Shown here: in pieces, positions 21,466 through 33,300 of the stretch
Numbering within the stretch: position 1 is the first letter of the stretch
How the letters are laid out: each line of letters begins with the position of its first letter
NCBI GenBank assembly: GCA_035222895.1
Contig: JAVYIG010002089.1
Coordinates: forward strand, 62,001 to 126,000
Source of the DNA: Strongylocentrotus droebachiensis
Lineage: Eukaryota; Echinodermata; Echinoidea; Camarodonta; Strongylocentrotidae
Length of the DNA stretch: 64,000 nucleotides
Reading direction: 5' to 3'
The notes under the pieces: model-generated
What the model saw: the letters and a program-made list of their open reading frames with translations, nothing else
What the model was told of the DNA's origin: nothing
Databases searched by the model: none
Position numbers and translations under genes: made by a program

Positions 21466-24400
21466 ATGATGACTGACTTACCTTTTGCTGAAACAAGCGA
21501 TATTGATTTAGACATATTATTTCACAGTTTGCATAATGTTGATTTAACTTCATCATCTGACGAACGTTATGAGAAACGTATTTCAGATACCCTCAATAGT
21601 AAATTCGATGAAATGTTACTTCAGCTTGATCCTAATGATATTCATTATGTAAGAGAATCTCAATACCTTACTCAAAACCAGTTTATTCAAAATGTTAAAA
21701 GCACATCAAAATGTGATTTAAATTTCTTGAACCTGAATATTCGTAGCCTGAACAAAAATTTTGAGCAGTTAACTTTATTGCTGGACAATATTGATCTGTG
21801 TAACTTTATTATCGGTCTCACAGAAACATGGTTGCAAGACCAGCCTCATTCCCTTTTTTCTCTTTCTCAACATAACCTCATAATTAATAACCGTACGAAT
21901 AAAAGAGGTGGAGGCGTTGCAATGTATGTTTCAGACCATCTAAATTTTAAAGTACTTTCTGATATAAACACAATGAATCTGGCAATGGAAGTGGTCTTTA
22001 TCGAAATAGTCTTACAAAACAAGAAAAATATCGTAGTTGGTACTATTTATCGCCCCCCTTCTTCAAATCACAACGAATTCTTAGTTGAAATGCAGCATTT
22101 ACTTGTTCACCCCCTTCTTCAAAATAAACATTGCATCATTATGGGAGATTTCAATGTTGATTTGTTAAAATGTAATGATAATCAGTTCTCTCATGATTTT
22201 CTGGATACCTTACTTTCGTATTCTTTTGTTCCAGTAATATCAAAACCCACGCGGTTATCCACTCATTCGTGTACTCTCATCGATAATATATTTGTAAATG
22301 TTGATCATTTACAAACTGAATCTGGCATCATACTGTCTGACATTTCAGATCACTGTCCAGTTTATTGCAAAATTCAAAGTTTATTTAATCTTGCTAAATC
22401 ACCTCCCTCGTCAAAAATAGTAAGGAAATTTACAGCCTCCCAAATTGATAAATTAAAGGAAAAGCTGGGATCGATTGATTGGGCAGAAGTTTTGGCTCAT
22501 ATTGATGTAAATGTGTCTTACAACAATTTTATCCACGTTCTAAAAATAGCTCTTGACGAATGTATTCCTCTAGAGAGATGCACATTTTCTAGTTATAGAC
22601 ATGAACCACGTAATCCTTGGGTCTCTAAATCTTTATTAAGATCAATTAATAGGAAAAATAACTTGTATTATAAATTTCGTGCGAATCCCAAACCTAAACT
22701 TCGTGAAAAATATGTTAAATATAAAAACACTTTGACAAAGATTATGCGATTAGAGAAACAGAGATATTATTGTACCCAGTTTGAAAAAAAGAAATCCAAC
22801 ATAAAGGAAACAGGGGGAGTTATTAATAAGGCATTGAACAAAAAAAGTGGGAAAAAAGGCATAAAACAAATCCGAGAGGATAATAAAACCATCAATGATG
22901 AAGAATCTATTGCTAATCACTTTAATGATTACTTCTCAAACATTGGACCCAATCTTGCCAAGAAAATTCCTGTTGTCGAAAAACCCTTTCATTCTTTTTT
23001 GAAGAACAAAAATCTGAATTCTATATTTTTTAGTCCAACCAACTCATCTGAAATTCTAAAACTTGTTAAAAATTTCAACAAAAAAAGAAGTGCGGGTCAT
23101 GATGAAGTCAGTAACTTTTTATTGATAAATATTATAAACGGAATAGTTGTTCCCCTAGAACACATATTTAATCTTTCCATGTCTCAGGGTGCAGTTCCCG
23201 ATGCCATGAAACTTGCAAAAGTTGTTCCGATTTTTAAAAAGAGTGACCCCTTAGATTCATGTACTTACAGGCCCATATCTCTCCTGTCTTCCATCTCTAA
23301 AGTGTTAGAAAAACTCATCTATGATCGCACAGTAGCTTTTTTAGTTAGTAATAATATATTCTCCGACTCATAGTTTGGCTTCAGACAAAAACATTCGACT
23401 GTTCATGCTATTTTACATTTCATTAATCATGTTAATTCTGCAATTGATGAACACTCTCATACCCTTGGGATGTTTCTGGACCTCTCCAAGGCCTTTGACA
23501 CAATCGACCATCAAATTCTACTATACAAACTTTCACACTATGGTATACGTGGAAGGGCCTTGGAGTGGTTCGAAAGCTACCTCAAGGGTAGGAAACAATA
23601 CGTATCCATAAATGGAGCAGACTCAGCCTTTCAACAGTTAATTTGTGGAGTGCCACAATGATCCCTTCTGGGGCCTCTTGTATTTATATTGTATATGAAT
23701 GACTTTCAAAACTCATCCAATGTTTTGTCGTTTATATTATTTGCTGATGATTCTTTTGTGTTTTTCTCACACAAAAACCCCAATACACTACTTGAAACCG
23801 TAAATCTTGAGCTGAAACTTGTTGAAGAGTGGATTTGTGCCAACAAACTTTCCTTGAACTTAAATAAAACTCAATGTATGCTCTTCAGCAACTCTATTTC
23901 GGGATTGCCTGGCAATGTTTACATCAATGAAACAATTATACACTTAGTTGATTCGTCAAAATTCCTTGGTTTTATCATTGACAATAAACTTTCTTGGAAA
24001 GAACACAACTTACATTTGAGTAAAACTCTATCAAGGAACATTGGAATAATCAATAAATTAAAAATGTCTTTTCCTAAGTATATTTTGAAAAGTTTGTACT
24101 CGACGCTTATCTTGCCTTATCTTAACTATGGCATACTTGCATGGGGGAATTCATTTAATTACCAGTTGGACAAATTATTGATACTTCAAAAACGCGTCAT
24201 ACGAATAATCTGCCACACTAATAGGTTAAGCCACACTAATAGTTTATTTTTAGAAAATAAAATATTGAAAGTTCATGACGTGTATAATTTCTTTTTAGGC
24301 TGTTTTATGTTTCGATTAAATTCTAACGAACTTCCTCATGCCATCACGTCGACATTCCAAAAGAATCAACAAATTCATGATTATCCAACCCGACAGTCTT

Positions 24401-24920
24401 CCTTTTTTCACTTACACAAACTGAAAACTTTACTAAAACAAAAAACTTTGATTTATACTGGTCCTGTGTACTGGAAATCCTTAGACATTTCGCTCAAACA
24501 GCTGCCAAGTTTAATTACTTTTAAATATCACTTGAAACATAAACTTCTACTCCAGTATGAAAATGTTTAAGGTCATCATGATAGAGACCATCGGTATTAT
24601 CAACACTTGTTGGCTGGCTGCACCACACACCCGTTTTTGTTCTTTTGTTTTGTTTTTTGTTTTATATATTATGTAAAAAAATGTATTATGTAAGGGGAAC
24701 CTTAATTACAAGCATAATGCTTCCAAGGTTTCCTCCTCATTACTGCAGATAATTGTTAGCATCATATGTATTTAATGACTTGCCATTACATCGTTTGTAT
24801 TACTGTTGTATCAATCGAATATTATGTACATGTTTTGTTACCTTGTATATGCCTTACTTTGTAAAATCTTTTCATATGCAGTTAATGTGGAAATAAAACC
24901 TAAATAAAAATAAAAAAAAG
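21466..24920 (+). pseudogene. Non-LTR retrotransposon ORF2 (endonuclease + reverse transcriptase), two nonsense codons
   Basis: The ORF opens at ATG 21466 and runs to TAG at 23371-23373. The same frame then continues past a second stop (TGA at 23659-23661) to TAA at 24570. The apurinic-like endonuclease comes first: LNLNIRSLNKNF, GLTETWL, RGGGVAMYVS, YRPPSS, GDFNVDLL and SDHCPVYC. RT follows: KVVPIFKKSD, TYRPISLLSS, MFLDLSKAFDTIDHQ, GVPQ, then the catalytic LFADDSFVFF, and a C-terminal domain with FLGFIIDNKLSW and LPYLNYGILAWGN. Motif order and sequence fit the Jockey/CR1 group. The 3' end is an A-rich tail with AATAAA (24,892) at 24,889-24,920. The second stop replaces the Gly codon of the conserved GVPQG motif (GGA to TGA). 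Apart from the two stops the frame is intact, so this is a young dead copy. Confidence 0.85.
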
Positions 24921-26590
24921 CTAACATGTTTATAGGCTGCTGGACTCTGACGATAGGGGGCGTTGTCAAATGAGACTAAACGGAGCTATATGATACGGGC
25001 CTTAGAGTTCATGTCATTGTTAATATTGTGTATATATTGTCAGGAGAGCTGCATATCAAAATAAATACGGGATGATAAATACAATCACAAAAGACGACTC
25101 CTAATAATTATGTTTGACGTTTTGTCATGATTTGATATTAAATTAGCATCGAATTGATGATAAAAAGGTTAAGAAAGACAATCGAGGGAAAATTGTGCTG
25201 TCGACAAATAGAAGATTAAACAGGGTCGCAAATACTTTCGAGAAATCAGCTTAACAGCAATGTCAATATAATATTGTATATCCCATATATATCCTGATTG
25301 GATTACGTCATACGCCTTTGTAATGTTCGTGACGGACAATGTTTTATAGTCCGGCGACGTCGATTTCTTGAAAGTCCTCGCGATCGTGTAACAAGTAGTC
25401 GGTTGCGAACAGTGTGCACATGAACATGAAGGTTTAACGACAATTACAAACAAACAAACAAAGTCATTATTTAAACAGATATACTTGCTCTTTCAAAACG
25501 ATATCGCAAAATATAACCTTACTTTGAAGCATCGGTCAAAGGTCAGGAGAAAGAGTGACCAAGACACGTATATGTAGTATATCATAGGAATTTTATTTAC
25601 GACAAATACAATTAATATAATTAATACATATATTTACATTTACAGCATCATATTTTATCGTCTTTCTGTTAAAAAAAAACATTCGGTCATATAGTAGATA
25701 CCGACTTAACGCAATCAATGAATTTCGTTATCTCCCGAGGATGTCTCTAGAAGATTTGAGTAAAAATTTGAGTTTCCTTTCATCATTTAAAATTTACTAA
25801 ATTTATTTAATAAATGTTATCACCCCTGTGATTTCTTAAGGATATGATTGATAGTATTCTCTGTCGATACTGAAAAGTTATTTGGCTTTGGTACACACAT
25901 AACGGCTACCGATGAATTGCATCATCCCGTCAATTGCTCCGGAAATCGACTAACTCGAATTATGTTTCTGTCGTTGGTTATAAGGGAGTTATTTCAACTT
26001 TATATCTGCGAAACTGACAACTTATCACAATATAACCAAGTTTCGACGATGGTTGACCTCTATAGGTCGTCATTTTGTTCAACAATACATTGGCGGAACC
26101 AGGTATCCGGCGGAGGGGTAGGGGTGGCGGGGCGAAGGCGTAAGCTCCCCACGGAAAAAACTGTTCTTCCTTCTTTTCCCTTTTTAATTGTCTTTGACCC
26201 CATTAACGCATGTACTGTTGACAAAGTTAGCCTGTATACAACATTTGAATCCTTCGTTAATACTTAATGGCCATCAATGATCTGAATTTATTGTTAAAAA
26301 TCCGCCCCGCTCTGGTTTAACTTTATACCTGTTATCGTCAATACAATGAGTCATCATAAATAATGATACAATATAATAAAATGTCCATCCCTCTCCGCCA
26401 ATCTCTTCTCCAACCGTCTTTACAAGAATTCCTGCCATTGACACCATCTCTCTAGTCCTTCATCAAAGTATGACCGTCGACAACCCTCAATCAACCCTCC
26501 TTCAACTCTTTCATTAATCAATCAGCTCTCCATCTTCCATTCGTCCATCCACCCGAGTGAGCTAGCAGGATGGCGACCCGGGCCAATCCT
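24921..26590. other. Intergenic sequence, no recognised gene
   Basis: This is AT-rich DNA between the LINE tail and the kinase pseudogene. Short ORFs at 25169-25453 (minus) and 25848-26267 (plus) show no motifs or plausible splice context, and I do not call them. Confidence 0.4.
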
Positions 26591-26594
26591 CCCC

Positions 26595-26958
26595 TCCTCC
26601 TACCAGCTGCATTCCGTATAGCTCACATCGATGAACTCTTTCCCCGTCGGTCTCTGCTCTTCGTCCAGGTCCATTACGAAGGGAGTGGAGATGTCCGAGG
26701 CCCAGCCGAAATCGATGATCTTTGCTAGCAAAATGCCAGGTTATTTGACCAGCATCACGTTGATTTCTTTGAGGTCGTTGGATAAGAGGCCAAATGCGTG
26801 AAGGGATTTCAGTCCATCGGCAGCATCATTGAAGATATCAAACCACTCATTCCTGGTGAGCACAGTCCCCGTGTTTTCTAGACAATCAGCAGCAGCAATG
26901 GTGTCGCCCTTGTCACCAGTGCTGCATCCAAGAAGTTCCCTGGGCAGGGCTGCCTAGT
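26595..26958 (-). pseudogene. Protein kinase-like pseudogene fragment
   Basis: One minus-strand frame reads RELLGCSTGDKGDTIAAA, then NEWFDIFNDAADGLKSLHAF, GLLSNDLKEINVML, an in-frame TAA, and LAKIIDFGWASD. This matches the kinase catalytic core: helix E (GLKSLH), the catalytic loop in degenerate form (SNDLKEIN in place of HxDLKxxN) and the DFG motif (26,705-26,713). The stop lies between catalytic loop and DFG, and another stop follows shortly after the activation segment. The N lobe was not found. Local GC is higher than in the flanks. It is probably a decayed copy of a kinase-domain gene; family not assigned. Confidence 0.6.
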
Positions 26959-27139
26959 TACCTGCGATTTCAAAGCTTCCGTAGAGGGGTTGGGAACCAC
27001 GGAAGGCCACTTATTTCTTGGTGAATCCTGACCTCTTTCCTCAATCACTGTCCTGGGTTCTCCATGATCGAGGAATTGCTGCAACTCTGTATGACGGAAG
27101 GGGAAAGAGAGATGACAGAGTTTGGGAAAATACATTAAA

Positions 27140-27480
27140 CGGAGCTAGATAGGAAGGGAGGAGTGTAAGGCAGATACAAAGAGAGAGAGAGAGAGAGAGA
27201 GAGAGTAAAATAGAGGAGTAGACAGGTGATGGGGTGCGAGAGAGGAAAAAGAGAGAGAGAGAGTGAAAAAGAGACCCACAGACAGACATATAGCGGGAAA
27301 AGGGGGAGAGAGGGGAAGTAGAGATAAAGTGCTATATGCAAGGGTATGTGCAGTATGTCCACACAAACAAGGGAGAGATAAAGTTATATAGAGAGATTGA
27401 AAGTGACGAACGAGAATGTAAGACATGGAAAGGAGGGAGACAGGGAGGAAGAGAAAGAGATAGAGAGAGAGAGAGGGGGT
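27140..27480. repeat. GA-rich simple repeats
   Basis: (GA)n tracts at about 27,180-27,206 and 27,249-27,265 lie within purine-rich sequence that extends to 27,477. All ORFs here are low-complexity Leu/Ser (minus) or Arg/Glu (plus) artefacts. Confidence 0.85.
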
Positions 27481-30239
27481 GTGTCCACGTGAACAAGGCC
27501 GATATGACCTTTCCAACACTCTGTCATTCATTCTATGGCATTGTTCTCTTGCTTTTCATCAACCTAATATTCCCAATGCCCCGAACCCCCTCCCCCATGA
27601 TTGGAGCCACGCTTCGCCATTTACAATTCTCAAATAGTCTACCTATTCCATGACCATTTGAACAATGCAAAATTGATGCAACTCATAAGGAGAGATAAAG
27701 TCGGTGAAAGGTACATGTGGTTAAATACAGACAGCAGTAATTCATTTTTTTATTTCTTCTTCAGAAAACGGGCCTTGCGTGCAGAACGCTAAAACGCCGC
27801 TATTGAAAATCAGACGAGAGCATTGATTTAAAATGCAATCTGTATCGCTCTTCCGCCCTTACAGAATGGTGATGATTCGATTAAAAAGAGTTGCTTTTAA
27901 AATGTCCGCGGTTTTCATGTCTTTACAAGACCTGGGAATTCCCGTTTGTCTGTGTTCTTGTTTTTTTCATGCTCGTCAAATAACATGCCATATTCTTTTG
28001 TCAATATTCCAAACCAAGTCTTATGTATGATTTGAACGGCATGGCCTTTTTCACGGCAGTCATTCTTACATCATCTTTACGTTCTGACAACATTTTCCAG
28101 GGGATATTGAAAACAAAATAACATTTTGTTATATTATGTAATGGGTCTTATTGTTAGCTGTTCATTTTATTACCGTGCACGCCTTATAACATGCCATATA
28201 TTTTTATCTAGCTGATATTGGGGTAAAATAATTTGTGAGTGTAAATGGACTTACAAACACTTTTCAAAACATGTAAATGTTATTGTTGAAACAAAGTAGA
28301 AAAGCTTAAAATTCTCATCAGATAGTTGTCATATAATTATGAATACTATCTTTACAGAACGTTTCGTCGGCTTAGCAAAAATATCCATGTAGACGTATGA
28401 ATAATTAAATTTCTTTCGGCATAGTTACATAACATTCACCAATAAACACATAAGTCATTTTACTCGTCATTAGGGGACTTACTTAGCACTTAGCACCATT
28501 CTAGACAAGTTTCAATTAAAAAACACATAAAAGATGCTTCGAGCACCTCCAAGAAATGTTGTGTCACTATGCTAGCAGAGTGAGAACAGAAAAGAAAAGC
28601 TTCTAATAATTCGAACAACACTTTAAAAGCTGTCTATCAAAAGGTGACCAAGCAGAAACGTGAAAATCTCCTCTAGTAGATGTCATCAAAAATTATTGAT
28701 TTGTATGCGCGCTTGTTATATATGTGTTTGTTTTGGATTTTCTTTTCGTTGCATCACAGTTCATTATATATTTCGGACATGACCTTTTCCTTGTCTCGCT
28801 GTATGGAAAAGTGGGTCTGCGTGTTAAGAACTCATACATATTGATTCTCTTAGAAATAGCCATTCAATAAAGTTATGCAAGGAACCATTTTTGATTACGC
28901 ATCTAGAGATCTGACTGAATTTCGCTTTCACTTCTTACCGACAGCGTCGATGAAAAGAAAGATGGAGCAAGTTTGTCTTTGAAAAAAAAAATCGTTTGCC
29001 GAGGGAAGAATAGTATGGCTCCAAATTGATTTCAAGTTTTTATTTGTTCCATATTTTACGAAAAATATAGACATACATATAAAATAGAAATTGTATATAT
29101 ACATATATACGAGTCCTGTAGTATATTATGAGCACGTCTCAGTGATTCTCAATTCATATGATAGATTAAGTAGAATGTGAGGAACCTATTAAAAAGCAGT
29201 GCTTGTATATTTTGGATCTGAGCTCCTCAGTGGATCTCAGCTTAGTGTCTTTTTACTCTGACTACATCCTTTGGAATTTGTGTTTTCCGGCTTGATTTTC
29301 TGCATATTTTGTCTTTCACCTGCACACTAACTCTTCATAGCAGAGAGCGGACTTAGAAGATTCATCGAAAGTAAGGACAAATTTAAATAATGTAGCACTC
29401 TCTTAGTTTACTTTATTATACATTTACGTTCGTGATGTAAATTATTTCTACCATTGTTCTGTATCGCTTTGTGTTTTCAATTTGTATTTGAAATCCAACC
29501 TTCTGGTTGCAATGAATGAATAAATTAATTTTTTTAAGTATTATGTTCATCAACTCTTCCATGAATCCATTATATAATATATGTATATATATATATATAC
29601 ACACATATAATGATTACAACAATGGAAATATAAATCGTTAAATTTCACTTCTTCACTTTGACTGGTTTTAATTTATTTTCTCAAATGGGATTTCACGAAA
29701 TAAAATTGAAACCGTCCTTATGAAAAAGTAAACTCCTGAGAATTTGTATTTCAATTGTTTTAATAATATTTTGTATATTACCGTAACGAAGGATTAGCTC
29801 AATTTAATTATTTGTTATTTGTAATCATAATTGTATTTCCATTGTTAAATTTTACAGTTCATGAGTATGCTTTTTTGATGTGCTGATACAAAGGTTTTTT
29901 AACATGAAATCATCACTGACTATTATATCCACGAATTATATCAGTGTACTATATAGAATAATAAATAAAATATTGATGACATTAACATTTGCATTCATAT
30001 TTTCTCTGCAGAATTCAACCATTCTATGAACTTTGTGAAAATTCAACATAATGTAATTTCTTTTGATCTATATCTGTGATCTTAAGCAGAATCGGAAGAG
30101 GATTGGATTGTGATAATATATTTGGATGAGAAATCAATATGACCCCCTGTATCATTAGATTAAACAAAATGCTAACAGGAATAGAAACGTTCTAACGAAT
30201 TGCCTATTGATTACTCTAATAGATATACCACACAACACA
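27480..30239. other. Intergenic sequence upstream of gene 3
   Basis: This AT-rich stretch shows no convincing exon, RNA gene or transposon protein. TA-rich runs occur at about 29,090-29,110 and 29,576-29,600. It presumably holds the promoter of the plus-strand receptor gene near its right end; no core element could be assigned with confidence. Confidence 0.4.
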
Positions 30240-30345
30240 ATGCATCACGTTTTAGAAGTCTGCTTCCTCATCTTCGCAATACCTCTGGTTGCGGACAAGA
30301 GAATGGGAAGTGCTGACATGATCGAGCTTATGAATTTCACCACAG
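30240..30345 (+). CDS. Gene 3 exon 1: signal peptide
   Basis: ATG at 30240 is followed by a hydrophobic run and ends at ACAG|GTGAGAAC (phase 1). The donor is strong. The next exon lies 3.9 kb downstream past a LINE insertion. Confidence 0.78.
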
Positions 30346-33300
30346 GTGAGAACAAAAAGCGATAGTGAAGGCACCTGTGTGGGTGTGTGTGGGTTTGTGT
30401 GTGTGTGGGGGGAGGGGTGCGTTGTGTGTAAGCCATGTGTAGGAAAAGAATCGTACTCAATCTATTTGGAAGCGAAAATCCATTTTATTCATTTCTTTTT
30501 TCAAATGAGCTCGTTTAAACTTCATTTCAGGAATTCATTTTCTTTAATACATTTAACTGTGAAAGTGTCTGACCGTTAGATGACTCTCTTTTCACTCTTT
30601 CTTTCAATCGTTCTTTCATTCATTTATTCATGTTGTATTGGTCCAATGTAAAGTTAAACATGGAAACTTTATTTTGCTCACCTTAAGACACAGGCTCAAG
30701 TGCACTGTAAAAAAGAATTTGTTCATTGGTAATTTTTACGTATTTTTTCCATGTAGAATTTACTTGAAAACATTAGTTTTGCCACTTACGCACTAAATTT
30801 AAGTCTTGCTAACTCAAACTTTCAATTTAGTAGAACATACGTGGAATATTTAAGTAAAATCAAATACATAAGAACTTTATATAATTTCAGCTTGTATTAA
30901 TTTAGTAATTTTAACTCAAAATCAGAAATTATACGTATTACTCAAACAATTTATGTTGATTATTCTTATCTTTTTAAAGTAAGGACCGATGCAGTGCGTA
31001 ATAGAAATATTTACATAATTTATGAATATTCATTAAGACCAAATTAAACTCTTTTTTAAATAAAACAATTCTTTTTTGTGGTTGAATGAAAATTTAAGGA
31101 CTTTAAAACATTTACTAATTCATTTAACATGGCTAAGCAAAGACAAGACAATTTTTAATTGTTACCCTGTTCAAAACAAATAAAAACTTGATATTTCAGG
31201 AAATTGTCAACCAATTTTCCTTTTAAGATGCTACGATCAAGTATATATAAAATTTGGAGCCTTTCAATATGTGTCGAATTGAAGCGTATGTAATAGTTTG
31301 TGATGGTGGTATACGGTTAAATCTTAAATAGAAGTAGTGAATGATTAGTGGATGTTACTTGTTAGATTAGATGGGTACCAAATCGTGCAATATGTAATCC
31401 TATCATAGCTTTTTTTTAATTATCTAAAATGATTACAATACTTAAATTATTTACGTTAATGTAACTCGATTTAACTGAGTAAAAATTTATTCAGCAAAAT
31501 AAGTAAATTCTACTTAAGATGCCGTAGGTAATATTTTTTTCAATTAAATTTTTCTTTTTCAAAATAAATTTTCAAGCAAAACGGCACTCTTTAATTAAGC
31601 ACTTTACTTTCAATATCCTCTGTATATGAATTATCCATAGGAGGATTACCATAGGACTTGTTAAAAAATTTACGGGAGAACATGCATCAAGTTGTTTCAT
31701 ATTGACAGTATTAATTCCGAAGTGTGGGGTACCACAGGGATCCGTTTTAGGACCAAATCATTTTCGTGATATATATAAATGATACACCGATCTCTTCATC
31801 TTATTTCAAATTTCGTTTGTTTGCCGACGATTCAAGCTTGTTTTAATAAGATATCATCAGCTCCTGCTCGGTGGATTTGTTTACCCATAACATTTTGTAT
31901 TATATCTGTCTTGGTACAGAAATAAGTTGAACCGTGAAATTAAACATGTGAAATATGAATATTTTTTAAAAAAGTTTCAAAATGTGCAATATGACATGAA
32001 AGAAACATGGAAGTTAAGAAATAAAGCTATAGGAAATTCATTTAAGACTTCTGATACAAATATTGAGCACATCCAAGTTAACAATGAACGTATTACAGAT
32101 GATTTATGCATTGCTCAATAGTTTGATAATTATTTCGTTAATATAGGTGCTTCTTTGAGAAATAATGTTCAAAATACTTCGATTGGAAATAATAATCATA
32201 TGCAATATCTACAAAACAATAATGTAACTGCCTGTTTTAAGCCTATTACAACTAAATAAATTATAGATATTGTTTGTGACTTGAAAAGCAAATTAAGCAC
32301 TGGTTATGATGAAATTGATATTGTCATCGTTGAAAGGGTTGTTCACATTATATGCTTTCCGCTGTGTCGTATTTTTAATGAATCTAAGAATCAAGGTATT
32401 TTTCCGGAAAAGTTAAAAATAGCAAAAGTTATTCCTGTATATAAAAATGGATCATTCGATACAATGAGTAATTATCGGCCAATATCAGTCTTGCCAGTAT
32501 TTTCAAAAAATCTTAGAAAAATGTTTTTTTTTATAATAGACTGATATATTTTTTTGAACCAATGTAATTTATTATCGGATAGTCAATATGGTTTTAGAGC
32601 TGGTCACTCCACATCCTCTGCACTAATTGATTTGTTTTTTGAAGTTTCAAATGCCTTAGATAAAAAAACAAATTATGTCAGGAATATTTCTCGATCTTAG
32701 TAAGGCATTTTAAACGTTGGATCATAAAATTCTCTTAGATAAATTGTTCAATTATGGAATACGAGGTGTTTTGTTAAAATGGTTTGAAAGCTATTTAACA
32801 AACCGAAAACAACATGTTTTTTTTAATAACACTGAATCTGATTTTAAAACCATAGGATGTGGAGTGCCTCAAGGTTCGATATTGGGACCCTTATTATTTC
32901 TTGTATATATGAATGATATTACTCAGGCTTCACAAATATTACAATGTATATTGTATGCCGATGATCCAAGTTTATTTTTGTCTGATAACGATTTAGATAG
33001 ATTAGTGATACGATTTAATGATGAGCTTCAAAACATTTCTCAATGGTTGTATATTAATAAATTAATCTTAAATGTAAAGAAAAATAATTATATAATGTTT
33101 ACAAACAAAAACATTAGAACTGATGATATTGAAGTAAAGATTAATCGAAATGTTGTACAGCGTTGTAATTCATTGACATTTTTAGGAATTCAAATTGTTT
33201 ATAAAATTTCATGGCACGTACATATTGAAGCAATGTGTAATAAACTCTCGAAAGTAGTTGGTATTTTATACAAATTAAAACATTTTTCTTAGAAGATTTT

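Noticed and set aside
25848-26267. 139-codon plus-strand ORF
   Set aside because: No recognisable domain. It includes a GC-rich low-complexity stretch and lacks any supporting context.
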